Shown piece by piece: positions 18,401 through 27,357 of a stretch of DNA of 64,000 nt. The translations under genes and the position numbers were made by a program. A model generated the notes under the pieces. The model saw nothing but the letters and a program-made list of their open reading frames with translations, was not told the origin of the DNA and made no database searches. This DNA is from an uncultured Eggerthella sp. Its GTDB lineage: Bacteria > Actinomycetota > Coriobacteriia > Coriobacteriales > Eggerthellaceae. Position 1 is the first letter of the stretch, and each line of letters begins with the position of its first letter. Where the stretch lies: contig UQLU01000008.1 in the NCBI GenBank assembly GCA_900542065.1, forward strand, positions 58,040-122,039, written 5' to 3'.

Positions 18401-20706
18401 TCATCAGTAACAGATAGCTTTCCGGAAATTCCGGTGGCATCATCTTCAAATGTACCTGTAATATATTTATTAGTAGAACTTGCATCTACTACCGCATAAT
18501 TACCCAGTGAATTATCTTGAACTAGCAGCTTGCCATCCTGTTTAATGGCTTGCATAGAATCAGCTTGCTCAGAGCTAATCTTCCAAATATCAATATATTG
18601 GCTATCAATATTGTCACTCGGAATCGCAACCATTACAGAAGTGTTTCCATTAAGCTCAACTGCAGTTCCTAGCTCATCCGTCAAGGATAGTTCATACAAA
18701 GAAAAAGGCGGCTCTGTCACATACTGTGAACTCAATGAAGTTTTAGCCGATTCGTAGTCATCACCAGATGTCACTGATTTTGCTTGAAACAATAAACTAT
18801 CGAGTTTCTCTCCAAGATCTTTTTCTGTAGTGGAAACCGTTGCTGAAATGCCAGTAGAATCATCTGTGAAAACTTTAGTATATTCGTCTTCATCACCTGG
18901 GTCGTAGCCGCCTTCTATCGCAGATGAAAAATCAACTTCTAAATAGACATCCCAGTTTTTATCTTGCTGCAGAATTGTTGGATATTGAACACAATTTGAA
19001 AACTTATATATTCCACTGTAATCATCTAACGTTGCAACAATTTTGGTAATACGATCCTCATGCGAGCCATAATTTTCGCTATATCCACCTCGCTCGATTG
19101 CTTGAACATGAACATTATCGCCATCCTCAATGTGCTGCAAAGTAAATATCTCTTGCACTGGATAAACAGTTACCGTAATTGTCCCATCATCACCTACAAC
19201 AAGTTCACCATTTTGTTGATCGGGCGTTATTGGAGGAAAGTCTGATGTGGTCATATACGCATTCGTGCCAATTGGAGCCTGATCCCCAGGAACATACAAA
19301 TTCGCATCAACTACATAAGTACCAGGTTTTAATGCCTGGCTTTCTTCTTTTTCCGTTAGACCATTTCCATCCAAAGCAATAAATCCACCGAGCTGATTTG
19401 TCGCAGCAAGATTATCGCGCCACATCATGCCTGGCACTACATCAGCAGTGGACTCCACTGTCAATTGAGAAAGTTGGCCATTTATCACATTAAAATAAAG
19501 TGGATTTCCTTCAAAAATTTGATATGGCGGAAACCCTGCACGGTCATACGATATCTGAACGTTAGCATCATCAGGTAAAGTAAGCGGCTGACCATCGCTT
19601 GTTAAGCTAAAAGTTGAGTAATAATAGTTTAGATTACCTTCATATTCCTTGGACAGTAACTCGCCAATAGCCTTATACTCTTCATCTTCAGAGTATTTGT
19701 CGGGAGCCATAACGGTAGCATTAAGCTGGGCGTTTTCAAAAGCGGCTAGAAATGATGCGTCGGAACTTTCCCCGGAAATAGTAATCGTAAACAGAGTACC
19801 TACCGTATTAAAAGTCTTAGAGTAATGTGAAGTAGTAGGTTCTTCTACCTTTTCTGTGAGATTAGATATATCCACAAAAGCAACATCACTTAAAGTTGAA
19901 ACATTAAACGAAATGCCAAACATATACCCTGGTATTGTGTAGCTATCTAACTGTGTTGCTTCATTCTTATAAAGGCTCCCATTATTTAAAGAGTAGGCAG
20001 CAGGAACAACCCCATAGGTCTCCATTGAAATGTAGGAAATTTTTATCTTTACATCAGAAGGCAGCTCAACTTCTTGACCATTTTCGTTGTTGATTAATGA
20101 AAAATCATAAAGCTTAACAAACCCTGGGGTTCCTTCAAATTGTTTGCTTAAGGCATCTAATATAGGTGCAGTATCTTTTAGAGTCGCAACTATCTTGGCG
20201 TTTTCAGGTTTAGGCAAGGTATCCGAGTTTGAGGTTATTTCAATCATTCCAAATTCAGAATGCGTTAGAAAATCAGCACCTTCCCATTGATACGAATATG
20301 TCTTTTCAGAGCTATCCGTTTTTTCTGAAACATCATCAGATTTTGAAAGCGTATTTTCAAGAACGGTAAGGTTTTCTTCCGAGTTTAAAGCATTTGTATT
20401 ATTGACAGAACTGCCCTTACTCTCCGTTGATGTTTGCTCAGAACTGTCATCTGACGTAGAAGTTGATTCAGACTCTTCTGTCGCTCCAGCAGACGAATCT
20501 CCTGTATCGTCCGGAGACGAATTATCGCTACTATCAGTTTCAGAAGATGAAGTCGCAGCAGTATCTTCTTGCTGAGTTACCGCTTGCTCATTAGTGGTAT
20601 CCGCATAAGCCAGCGCAGGCATTTGCCCAACCATCAGCACGAAAGCCAGCAAAATGGAAATAACGGTTCGTAAAACGTTATTACTCTGCCTTGATATTGT
20701 CTGCAT
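15433..20706 (-). CDS. Large repeat-containing surface protein, membrane-anchored
   Basis: A 1757-residue secreted protein. A signal peptide with hydrophobic core (about 15-35) ends near AYADTT, followed by a Ser/Thr/Asp/Glu-rich region to about 130. Three divergent copies of a beta-rich module starting GTYVVDANLYVPGD (near 462), GTYTITANLQMPAK (near 1275) and GTYTVSANIWFDK (near 1525) resemble NEAT-like domains by pattern only. Between them are MBG/Ig-like modules with repeated VSGFVNGE. A Gly/Asn/Thr repeat linker lies near 1470-1510. The C-terminus is a membrane helix followed by RRRKI; no LPxTG-like sortase motif was found. The ATG at 20706 has AAAGGAG seven bases before it and is preferred to the upstream ATG at 20802. 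Confidence 0.88.
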   Translation of the reverse strand: MQTISRQSNNVLRTVISILLAFVLMVGQMPALAYADTTNEQAVTQQEDTAATSSSETDSSDNSSPDDTGDSSAGATEESESTSTSDDSSEQTSTESKGSSVNNTNALNSEENLTVLENTLSKSDDVSEKTDSSEKTYSYQWEGADFLTHSEFGMIEITSNSDTLPKPENAKIVATLKDTAPILDALSKQFEGTPGFVKLYDFSLINNENGQEVELPSDVKIKISYISMETYGVVPAAYSLNNGSLYKNEATQLDSYTIPGYMFGISFNVSTLSDVAFVDISNLTEKVEEPTTSHYSKTFNTVGTLFTITISGESSDASFLAAFENAQLNATVMAPDKYSEDEEYKAIGELLSKEYEGNLNYYYSTFSLTSDGQPLTLPDDANVQISYDRAGFPPYQIFEGNPLYFNVINGQLSQLTVESTADVVPGMMWRDNLAATNQLGGFIALDGNGLTEKEESQALKPGTYVVDANLYVPGDQAPIGTNAYMTTSDFPPITPDQQNGELVVGDDGTITVTVYPVQEIFTLQHIEDGDNVHVQAIERGGYSENYGSHEDRITKIVATLDDYSGIYKFSNCVQYPTILQQDKNWDVYLEVDFSSAIEGGYDPGDEDEYTKVFTDDSTGISATVSTTEKDLGEKLDSLLFQAKSVTSGDDYESAKTSLSSQYVTEPPFSLYELSLTDELGTAVELNGNTSVMVAIPSDNIDSQYIDIWKISSEQADSMQAIKQDGKLLVQDNSLGNYAVVDASSTNKYITGTFEDDATGISGKLSVTDESLSAASITNPTFTTYTFGKSSTTDGTAYTMSMIYDISSVSVTYKQEIEELAHKYINSGMSSDEAYKLAEEEVKARYHIPPDFWFHPNEALLELSIPVEHESDQVLLVRDDGTNRYAESVAYEVVNNIAVVDLLSSQPRDYGKTLLKHMHNAQVNGIDSATKDAPVAYLLVISEDKRIAGAPSVVADWLDSGALIYSGELQEGVTLGNNSRIESGANEARDAGTYSVTVVPENGYTWIDGTTEPIVLQWSIEKALLKTELQNRYIAYNAVPDYELQVSGFVNGESADDIEGFVLPAIIESSKPQLVEPGKTYSLKIDYSKAQAGNNYRFSETPGTLLSVGMHPSSEPVVNSNLVYTGLEQTGVTEFSNLYNANSSVSTKSAVNAGTYSVTYYLSSSNTAWSDGSRGSKTLTWSIAPAELTATYAGEEIAQGTEPNLAVEVSGFVNGETAETAAGFEPPSVSLPEGVTTDTLQAGQSYELTPTGGKADNYTFSYVGGTLKVAQAEKTLKSGTYTITANLQMPAKYNPVLPVAVYPNNPDNPFADNKGNMPVLDENDASEVSNAVPMTPLSMNAQLIVGEDGTKTLVLPIKNPVFTTQDLGTCENLNNVKVERVAPADASAWDYGKYDTRIHMMSAELTDTLVDEGTATYIFKGSKLYAVPLDMDLAPEGDVALQLDVDYGSAEWQSDSTEVPVFKDDSGTGGEDPDNPGTNPGGNTGGETGGNTGGNTGGNTGGNQGTNPGGSQGSVTTTEDGHIAPGTYTVSANIWFDKATTGLPLNPHITNGGFPPKDPVSNNATLRVDNSGRATVTIPITIQDRVMQVRSISGLNIVDYATSGGKITSITVDLGVLDSSNTVIRKSCQVSVHVGDLAMTIASGIFNGVRDHTWNATFQLNFSGTGLPSSGGGTIPAEALALMSGTDAVSDTATAQAEALDALADSNSSATANGTAGNPLKAVADSVAHNPLPWVIGGVVVVAALAGAIYWILRRRKI

Positions 20707-20975
20707 ATTCACACTCCTTTCTTGTTTTGTCCCTTTTGCACACAAGAGAACTATTTCCAACAATAGCGGCAGATGTAAGCCTCGGCTAACACCACTACAC
20801 ATAAAAGACCGTCTGCAACAGACGGCCTACAATCCCTTTTGCATAAATACAAAAGGGCATGATTTGCCACATGCGATGAAGTATAAAAACTGCGATTTTT
20901 TATACTAGTGACAAATGTTACTGTTGGTTAACTTTTTTGTATAGAGGAAAGTTTTTAGGGACAAACGATATCAAG
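20707..20975 (-). promoter_or_regulatory. Structured leader region upstream of the surface-protein gene
   Basis: A gene-free 269-base region holding three inverted repeats: GTATAAAAA/TTTTTATAC (20881-20889 and 20897-20905), CCCTTTTG/CAAAAGGG (20834-20841 and 20850-20857), and GACCGTCTG/CAGACGG with a three-base loop near 20807-20825. The last is followed on the minus strand by TTTTATG and may act as an attenuator or end azlCD transcription. I compared it by eye with c-di-GMP and other riboswitch consensus sequences and saw no match. Confidence 0.4.
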
Positions 20976-21299
20976 CTAAAGAAGCATCAAAAGGCCGTAA
21001 GATCCAACGCCTGCCACAATACACCACACCAGCGATTTTGTTTTAATGGCAACCACAACAACAATGGCAGCAGCCCCCAGTGGCAAAGCACCAGGCCACA
21101 ACCCCGCAGCAAACATATCAGGCGAAAGCAAATCGTTAGCGATCAAAGCAGCAAAAGCTGCAGGAGGAATAAAGGCAAGTGCCTGAGAGAGCCATCCAGG
21201 TAGATCACGCCCACGCAAGGCAAAAACGGGAACTACTCGGAATATCAAAATGGTAAGCGCGCAAGCTAAACCAATGAAGGCGAAATCAGTCCATGACAT
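20976..21299 (-). CDS. azlD: AzlD family branched-chain amino acid export subunit
   Basis: Small hydrophobic partner of AzlC, 107 residues with about four membrane helices (LALTILIF-type start, then PPAAFAALIANDL, and two C-terminal helices). The ATG at 21299, with GGGGGTGAG upstream, is preferred to an ATG ten codons earlier. It overlaps the azlC stop by 14 bases, so the two are coupled. Members of this pair export branched-chain amino acids or analogues; the actual substrate here is inferred from the family. Confidence 0.88.
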   Translation of the reverse strand: MSWTDFAFIGLACALTILIFRVVPVFALRGRDLPGWLSQALAFIPPAAFAALIANDLLSPDMFAAGLWPGALPLGAAAIVVVVAIKTKSLVWCIVAGVGSYGLLMLL

Positions 21300-22098
21300 G
21301 AGCCTCACCCCCTTTACGAGCCACCACAATGCCTGCTGCTACGCCAATCAAGGCACCAATCAAAATTGCAGGGCCGCTCAAACCAAGACACTTACAAACG
21401 AACACGCCGAGTACCGCCATAAGTGCTGCAGCGATATTGGCTTTGGTTCCTTTTTGCGAAAAGAGCAAGCATAAGAAGATACTGGTCATCGCAAATGACG
21501 CTAAGGCGCTGGGAACCGTTAAGAGTGAACCCAGAATTACCCCAGCAGCATTCGCGAGTGCCCAGGTAGTCTGACAGCAAATATTAGCCGCTGTTGCCCT
21601 ACCAACACTCCAGGTGCCCTTTTCAAAGCGACCTAAATTTACCGCGAAGGATTCATCGGTAACCGTTGCGCCGAACAAGAACGAAAGCTTCTTTTTTGCT
21701 TCGCCGCAAAAACGCGAAAGTGAAGCTCCATAAAGAAGCTGACGGGAATTCACTAGTGTCACTGAAGCAATAATGGCCAAGGCAGGAGATCCCGCTAACC
21801 ACATATTAGGAATCATGTACTGCCCAGCACCCGAATAAAACAGCATCGACAGCAAAAATACCTGCAATGCACTAAGTCCTACCTGCTGACATAAAATGCC
21901 GCAAGGAATACCTAAAAATACATAGCCCAACATTACTGGCAATGCCGCGCTTAAAACTTCACGAGCCTTCACAGAAAATTTTTCTGAAGAAGCATTACTT
22001 GAAACTTGATCAGAAAAGCTCTCCTGGGCACTAGTTCCTTGATCGATATCTGTTGTTTTTGACTGTTGTATATCCTCATTCATAGCGCAAGAAAGCAT
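21286..22098 (-). CDS. azlC: AzlC family branched-chain amino acid exporter
   Basis: Integral membrane subunit of the AzlCD exporter. The conserved segment ALPVMLGYVFLGIPCGIL (near 50-68) and the block GAGQYMIPNMW are typical, followed by several membrane helices and a Gly/Ala-rich C-terminus. The polar N-terminus of about 45 residues is longer than in most homologues. The start is uncertain: neither the ATG at 22098 nor the one at 22083 has a good ribosome site. Confidence 0.88.
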   Translation of the reverse strand: MLSCAMNEDIQQSKTTDIDQGTSAQESFSDQVSSNASSEKFSVKAREVLSAALPVMLGYVFLGIPCGILCQQVGLSALQVFLLSMLFYSGAGQYMIPNMWLAGSPALAIIASVTLVNSRQLLYGASLSRFCGEAKKKLSFLFGATVTDESFAVNLGRFEKGTWSVGRATAANICCQTTWALANAAGVILGSLLTVPSALASFAMTSIFLCLLFSQKGTKANIAAALMAVLGVFVCKCLGLSGPAILIGALIGVAAGIVVARKGGEAHVMD

Positions 22099-22174
22099 AG
22101 CACGCTTTTATTGAACCGCGCTCAAAAAGTTAAAGGAATCGTTTTATCCCCTAGCGAAATGAAATCCATCACAA

Positions 22175-22216
22175 AATAGCTCCCCAATCATCAAAATATG
22201 ATTGACGAGAGCTATT
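22175..22216 (-). terminator. Terminator-like long hairpin after dgt
   Basis: On the minus strand AATAGCTC, a short bulge and CAATCAT pair with ATGATTG and GAGCTATT, giving a two-part stem ending in TTTTG. It lies between the dgt stop and the azlC start. Confidence 0.6.
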
Positions 22217-22243
22217 AGGTGCAGCTTGCAAGATTCGTCTGGA

Positions 22244-23287
22244 TTAATGATTCCAGGTATGAGGAACAAACATATCCATAAAGAAGCTTCGTGCGTACCT
22301 ATCTGTCATACCAGCAACGTAATCCGTTACTGCACGCAGAGGATCTCCGCCAGAGATAGCTTTCAAATCTTGAGGAACTTTATCGTAGTGACGAACAAAG
22401 TAATCAAAAACATCTTCAATTAAATGCTTTGCCTTAGCAACCTCAATCATGACAGGTTCTGAGGTATAGACATGATCAAACAAAAACGAGCGTAATTCCA
22501 TCATGGCATCCCAAACGGGCTGGCTCATAGTAATATCATCGGTCTTTGCCGATGTTTCAATCATGTCGTGTACGAGCGTTTGAATTCTGGTGGAATGATT
22601 TTCTCCAAGTACTTTATGAGTTGATGCAGGTAAATCTTTTTCTTCAAGAGCACCAGCTCGAATAGCATCATCAATATCGTGATTAACATAAGCAATGCGG
22701 TCAGCCGTTGCCACAATACGACCCTCGAGCGTTTCAGCTCGCTGAGAACCGGTATGACACACAATGCCATCACGCACCTCAGCGGTTAAGTTCAACCCTT
22801 TGCCATTGTTTTCAATAACATCAACCACGCGCAGGCTCTGAATGTTATGGCGATATAATTGCTGGTTTTCAGGCGCGTTAGGATCAAGTCCTCTATGTTT
22901 TGCCAAACAAGTAGAAATAGCTTGTTCTCCCACATGGCCAAAAGGCGTATGCCCTAAATCATGTCCTAGAGCGATAGCTTCCGTTAAATCTTCATTGAGA
23001 CCAAGCGCACGAGCAATCGTACGAGCAATCTGGGCTACTTCAAGCGTATGAGTAAGTCGAGTGCGATAGTGGTCGCCCTGCGGTGCTAAAAATACCTGGG
23101 TTTTGTGAGACAAACGGCGAAATGCCTTTGTATGCAAAATCTTATCGCGATCGCGCTGGTATTCACTGCGATACAAATCGCCTTCCGTTGAAAACATACG
23201 ACCTTCAGACTCATCAGAAAACGCAGCATCGCTGGAAAGTCTGGTATGTTCCTGTTCTTCCTGATCTTCTCTCGTAACAAGTTTCAT
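22244..23287 (-). CDS. dgt: dGTPase-like deoxyguanosine triphosphohydrolase (HD domain)
   Basis: HD-superfamily metal-dependent hydrolase that removes triphosphate from dNTPs. The metal ligands are seen in HTLEVAQIAR and HDLGHTPFGHVGE (near residues 79-120), and in the later DHDIDDAI region (HDIDDA). An arginine-rich dNTP-binding segment, FRRLSHKTQVFLAPQGDHYR, lies near 58-78. The length of 347 residues fits the shorter type-2 dGTPase-like group rather than the long Escherichia coli Dgt. It ends the run from rpe. Confidence 0.9.
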   Translation of the reverse strand: MKLVTREDQEEQEHTRLSSDAAFSDESEGRMFSTEGDLYRSEYQRDRDKILHTKAFRRLSHKTQVFLAPQGDHYRTRLTHTLEVAQIARTIARALGLNEDLTEAIALGHDLGHTPFGHVGEQAISTCLAKHRGLDPNAPENQQLYRHNIQSLRVVDVIENNGKGLNLTAEVRDGIVCHTGSQRAETLEGRIVATADRIAYVNHDIDDAIRAGALEEKDLPASTHKVLGENHSTRIQTLVHDMIETSAKTDDITMSQPVWDAMMELRSFLFDHVYTSEPVMIEVAKAKHLIEDVFDYFVRHYDKVPQDLKAISGGDPLRAVTDYVAGMTDRYARSFFMDMFVPHTWNH

Positions 23288-23337
23288 AACGCTTGCGCTC
23301 CTTAAGTTTTACGTAAGTTTTTGCGTACTCAGCTTCC

Positions 23338-24060
23338 CTAGTCTTCAACAATGAGCAAACGATGACATGAAGGGCACGTAGCGATAGGTGCCTCTGAACG
23401 AATCTTGCTCATACGACTCGAATCGAATGAACTGCGGCACGCACCACAAGAATCATTAACCAAATCAGCAAGAGCAACACCACCGCAACGCTCTAGAGTT
23501 TGTTCGTAGACTTTAAGCAAAGCAGGATCAACCATTGATGCTAGTTCGGTACGCACCTTTTCGCCTTCAGCGATTACCGCACGAAGAGAACCACCTGTTT
23601 TCTGGAATGATTCAACAAGCTGCTTTTCCTTTTCCTCCATAGTGGTAAGTGCTGACATAATCTGCTTCATAACAGGATTAATCTTATTGACCTGCTCTTC
23701 CACACGGCTCAATTCAAGCGCCACTTTTTCACGACGTTTGCGAACGCCATCTAGTTCTCGTGTTTTAGACGTTACTGCGCGATAATCGCCTTGAACTTCA
23801 GCTAATTCTGCAGTGATTTCTTCTTGTTTTGTTGCAAGCTGTTCATCTTCTTGAACCAATGAAGTAAGTTTGCCTTCTTCATTGTCAAGCATGTCTTGAA
23901 CTTGCACTTTTTTCTTTAATATCTCGTCTTTCTTCGTGCGTACTTCAAGAATGGCCTCACGATGAGGAAGGTTTTGGAATTCTTTTTTTGCAGAAAGCAC
24001 CTTACGGTCTGCTTCTTGAAGTTTACGAAGAATTGAAATGTCTTGTTCGGTAGCGTTCAT
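23338..24060 (-). CDS. Coiled-coil protein with C-terminal C4 zinc ribbon
   Basis: A 240-residue protein made mostly of charged coiled-coil (about 5-180) followed by a zinc-ribbon with CGACRSSF and CPSCHRLL (CxxC pairs). This is the CT398/zf-RING_7-like family found beside Nif3-family genes in many bacteria, and the neighbour here is indeed the Nif3-like gene. The biochemical role is unknown; a scaffold or nucleic-acid-related role has been proposed for the family from structure. Length is normal. Confidence 0.85.
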   Translation of the reverse strand: MNATEQDISILRKLQEADRKVLSAKKEFQNLPHREAILEVRTKKDEILKKKVQVQDMLDNEEGKLTSLVQEDEQLATKQEEITAELAEVQGDYRAVTSKTRELDGVRKRREKVALELSRVEEQVNKINPVMKQIMSALTTMEEKEKQLVESFQKTGGSLRAVIAEGEKVRTELASMVDPALLKVYEQTLERCGGVALADLVNDSCGACRSSFDSSRMSKIRSEAPIATCPSCHRLLIVED

Positions 24061-24136
24061 CTGCCGTAAGCCTTTCTTTTATTTAGAGGAAATCAATATA
24101 TACAATATCTCTGGTTTCTGAATGCCCCAACGTGCT

Positions 24137-25015
24137 TTAGCGACGAGAAGATTCAGGCGTGTACCAGTTATCCTTTTGGTTAATCATAGTAATACATTCC
24201 GAGGCAACCCCTGCAGCTTGTACATGAGCTGCAAGTACATCACACAACGGAAGCTCCGAAACATCATGACCCAATTCAATAATGCAAAGGCCAGAAAGTG
24301 ATGCATCAAGAGCTTCGTGATACTTCACTTCACCACAAATAAGGCACTCTACCCCTTGTGCTAAGCACGCATCCAGTAGAGAACCTGCAGATCCACCACT
24401 GGTCACAATAGACTTTATTTCTTTAGTGGGTGAACCCCATACCCGAGGATGAGATCCAAATACTGAAACACATCGCGCACTTAAATGACGTAGCGAAACC
24501 TGCTCTTCGTCACGAGGTTTGCATATCCTGCCAAATCCTTTGGAACTGTCAAACTCTAAAGGTTCCAACACGCCAATTCCGCGCAAACGCAAAAGTTCTG
24601 GAAGCACATCAAGACCCGCCACGGACACATCTAGCGCCGTATGAAAAGACAGTATGCTCATACCCTGTTCGCACGCATAGCGAACGACAGCACCAGAAGT
24701 ATGACCCTGAATGGATGCAGGAACAAATGAGGTGGGAGGATCAAGAAAAACAGGATGATGAGTTACTAAAACATTAGCACCAGATTGCTTTGCTGCTTTT
24801 AAGGCAGGGAGTGTGGGGTCAAGTGCAACAGCCACCCCTTGCACTACCTCAAGAGGATTTCCTACCAGCATACCCGTTCTATCCCAAGAACAAGCATCCT
24901 GCGCGGGCATTTCTCTTAACAGCAGACGCTCTAAATCACCCACTAAAAGTGCCGTGTTTTTCGGTGCAAGCGTTGCTGCATCATTGCGTTTAAGAGATGT
25001 TTCTTGCCCTGACAT
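24137..25015 (-). CDS. Nif3-like dinuclear metal centre protein (DUF34)
   Basis: A member of the YbgI/YqfO/Nif3 family that binds two metal ions; the enzymatic role is debated, with GTP cyclohydrolase type-I-like activity claimed for some. Metal ligands are visible in VLVTHHPVFLDPP, in SFHTALDV and in the late GEVKYHEALDA segment with the following LGHDVSE. The ATG at 25015 has GAGGG seven bases upstream and is preferred to the ATG six codons earlier. 292 residues, usual for single-domain family members. Confidence 0.9.
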   Translation of the reverse strand: MSGQETSLKRNDAATLAPKNTALLVGDLERLLLREMPAQDACSWDRTGMLVGNPLEVVQGVAVALDPTLPALKAAKQSGANVLVTHHPVFLDPPTSFVPASIQGHTSGAVVRYACEQGMSILSFHTALDVSVAGLDVLPELLRLRGIGVLEPLEFDSSKGFGRICKPRDEEQVSLRHLSARCVSVFGSHPRVWGSPTKEIKSIVTSGGSAGSLLDACLAQGVECLICGEVKYHEALDASLSGLCIIELGHDVSELPLCDVLAAHVQAAGVASECITMINQKDNWYTPESSRR

Positions 25016-25111
25016 AGCAATACCCTCTTTCATCTATACCATTTTTAAAGCCCCTTGCAGGGAATTACGTATTCTATCCTATACCTTACGTTATTTCGTC
25101 AACGTAAAATA

Positions 25112-25921
25112 TCAAGCAAGAGAAATGGTCCTAATATCTCCATCAGGACGGACAACGCTTACCTCGCGATACCCTGCTTCATACATCCAACGATATCCTT
25201 CTTCGATAAATTGATTTACCTTAGAAGGCTGATGTGCATCGGCGCCAATAGTGCAACGCACGCCAGCACGTCTAAATTCTCGCAATAGATCTTGGCAAGG
25301 AAACATTTCCTTGCACGCATAGGTAAGACCCGATGTATTAACTTCTACCATGCGCTGTGCCTCTGCCGCTGCCTCTGCAGCATCTTTGAAGAGTGGAAGA
25401 GGGTCAAAACTGGGCATACGGTTGAATTTTTTCACTAAGTCAGGATGAGACATAACGGTAAAAGGAACATCTGACATTACCGCTTCGCACCATACTTCAA
25501 AGTAACGGCGCCATATATAATCTGGTCCTACTTCATCCCAGTAACCCCGTTGCGCAGGATCATCAAAAGGCCATAAATCCAAAAAGTGAACTGACCCCAA
25601 AATCAAATCAAAGGGTTCATAGGATTCACTGGTAAATTCACGATCTTCACCTTCACCCAACCAGTCAAGTTCGCAACCTACCAAGATTTCCATATCTGGA
25701 TACAGTTCTCGCTGAGCCTTAATACGAGTGATGTATTCATCTAGGCGAGATGCGGGCATAGAAACATAGTCGCGTGGATCAACTTCATGAGTAAGCGGAT
25801 AATGTTCCGTCACGGCAATGTTAGTCATCCCTAGTTTATGTGCTTGCGCTACCAATTCTTCGATACTGCCATGACCATGATTAGTCATATCGGTATGATT
25901 GTGCTGACTTACTAATTCCAT
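25112..25921 (-). CDS. PHP-domain histidinol-phosphatase-type hydrolase
   Basis: A 269-residue PHP-domain phosphoesterase. The metal-binding motifs are the N-terminal QHNHTDMTNHGHG, TEHYPL near residue 38, GCELDW near 85, SVHFLD near 110, MSHPDLV near 160, and the late GADAHQPSKV. The set matches the HisK/HisJ histidinol phosphatase family, but PHP enzymes act on several phosphate esters. No histidine biosynthesis genes are nearby, so the assignment to histidinol phosphate is only from the family. Confidence 0.82.
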   Translation of the reverse strand: MELVSQHNHTDMTNHGHGSIEELVAQAHKLGMTNIAVTEHYPLTHEVDPRDYVSMPASRLDEYITRIKAQRELYPDMEILVGCELDWLGEGEDREFTSESYEPFDLILGSVHFLDLWPFDDPAQRGYWDEVGPDYIWRRYFEVWCEAVMSDVPFTVMSHPDLVKKFNRMPSFDPLPLFKDAAEAAAEAQRMVEVNTSGLTYACKEMFPCQDLLREFRRAGVRCTIGADAHQPSKVNQFIEEGYRWMYEAGYREVSVVRPDGDIRTISLA

Positions 25922-25995
25922 CCGCTACCTTGCCTTTTTCTCTATCTGCCCAAGATCCCTACCTGCTGTAGAGCGAAGTTAATCATGCTGCTATT

Positions 25996-27216
25996 TTATT
26001 TTGCGAACTTTTCGATAACCTCATCAAATGCCGTAAAGAACTTATCAATGTCTTGAGCGGTGGTATCTTTACCAAAAGAAAGGCGAAGAGCGCCTAACGC
26101 ATCATCTCGCGGAACACCAAGTGCTTTCAGTACATGAGAAGGATCCAGGTCATGTGAAGCACACGCAGAACCACCCGAAACACAAATGCCCTGGCGATCG
26201 AGCTGCATGATAAGTGTTTCGCTCTCAATACCTTTCACTAAGACATTTACTATATGGGGAGCAAAACTCAAAGCATCCTTTTCTACCGCAACCGTTGGAC
26301 GTACCGCCGAATAGCTAGCAAAACGTTCATAACATTCATCGCGCAAAACACGTAAACGCTGCGTTTCTTCATCCATAGCATTAAGTGTTGCTTGGCATGC
26401 AGCTGCAAAGCCTACCGCTCCCATAACGTTTTGAGTACCGCTTCGGTTTCCGCTTTCTTGTCCACCACCAACAATTTGCGCAGTAAAAGGAGTACGAGCC
26501 TTCAAGAATAAAGCGCCCATCCCTTTTGGTCCTCCAATTTTATGCGAGGAAATAGAAAGAGCATCAACACCCCATTTTTTCACCGACAAAGATATTTTGC
26601 CAAGCGCTTGGGTGGCATCAACATGAAATAGCGCACCAGCCTTATGTACAACATCGGCTAAAGCTGGAATATCCATCACGCTACCAACCTCATTATTAAC
26701 AGCCATAATGGAAACCAGCATCACGCGGTCTGTCAAAACCTCTTTAAGTGCCTCAGGCGTAATATGACCAGAAGCATCAGGATCAACGTAGGTTATTTGA
26801 GCACCCCAGTGACCCAACACTTCTGCCGCTTCCAGTATTGCTTCATGTTCAATTGAAGACACTACAATTTGCGGCACACATTCATGATCACCAGATTGTT
26901 CTGCTTTCATCATGCAGGCATCAACAATGCCAAATAAAGCAGCATTGTCTGCCTCGGTTGCCCCTGAAGTAAATACAATTTCATCGGGGCGAGCACCAAT
27001 GCCACGTGCAATCGTTTCACGCGCTTGCTCAAGAGAGCGAAATGCCACGCGGCCCATTTCGTACAAAGAATTAGCGTTTCCGGTACCAAAGCGCAATCCG
27101 TCAACACCTGACTCCAAATAAGGCAACATTGCCGTGCGTGCCTCTTCACACAAAGGCGCTGTTGCTGCCCAGTCAAGATAGGTAATAGTAGTTTCGTCTT
27201 TGGCGTTAGTTGCCAT
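25996..27216 (-). CDS. Cysteine desulfurase (NifS/IscS family)
   Basis: PLP enzyme that removes sulfur from cysteine for Fe-S clusters or thiolated tRNA. The PLP lysine is in ISSHKIGGPKG and the catalytic cysteine is in SGGSACASHDLDPSHVL near the C-terminus; YLDWAATAPL at the N-terminus is also typical. 406 residues, normal. No IscU or MnmA gene is in view, so which sulfur pathway it serves cannot be determined. It lies upstream of the PHP gene in the same direction. Confidence 0.93.
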   Translation of the reverse strand: MATNAKDETTITYLDWAATAPLCEEARTAMLPYLESGVDGLRFGTGNANSLYEMGRVAFRSLEQARETIARGIGARPDEIVFTSGATEADNAALFGIVDACMMKAEQSGDHECVPQIVVSSIEHEAILEAAEVLGHWGAQITYVDPDASGHITPEALKEVLTDRVMLVSIMAVNNEVGSVMDIPALADVVHKAGALFHVDATQALGKISLSVKKWGVDALSISSHKIGGPKGMGALFLKARTPFTAQIVGGGQESGNRSGTQNVMGAVGFAAACQATLNAMDEETQRLRVLRDECYERFASYSAVRPTVAVEKDALSFAPHIVNVLVKGIESETLIMQLDRQGICVSGGSACASHDLDPSHVLKALGVPRDDALGALRLSFGKDTTAQDIDKFFTAFDEVIEKFAK

Positions 27217-27357
27217 ATATTCTCCCTGAAATAGTATTTTGTATGCTTTGCCACCCTAGACTAGCAAAGCGGTAATCTTACGTTTACCCCATAAAGGCAC
27301 GTTAAAAGTAACTTTCAACGTAACGGATATCATCCAATAAGTTTAGCTTACCTCACA

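Noticed and set aside
20707..20975. Cyclic-di-GMP or cobalamin riboswitch before the surface-protein gene
   Set aside because: The conserved sequence blocks of these classes are not present by eye.
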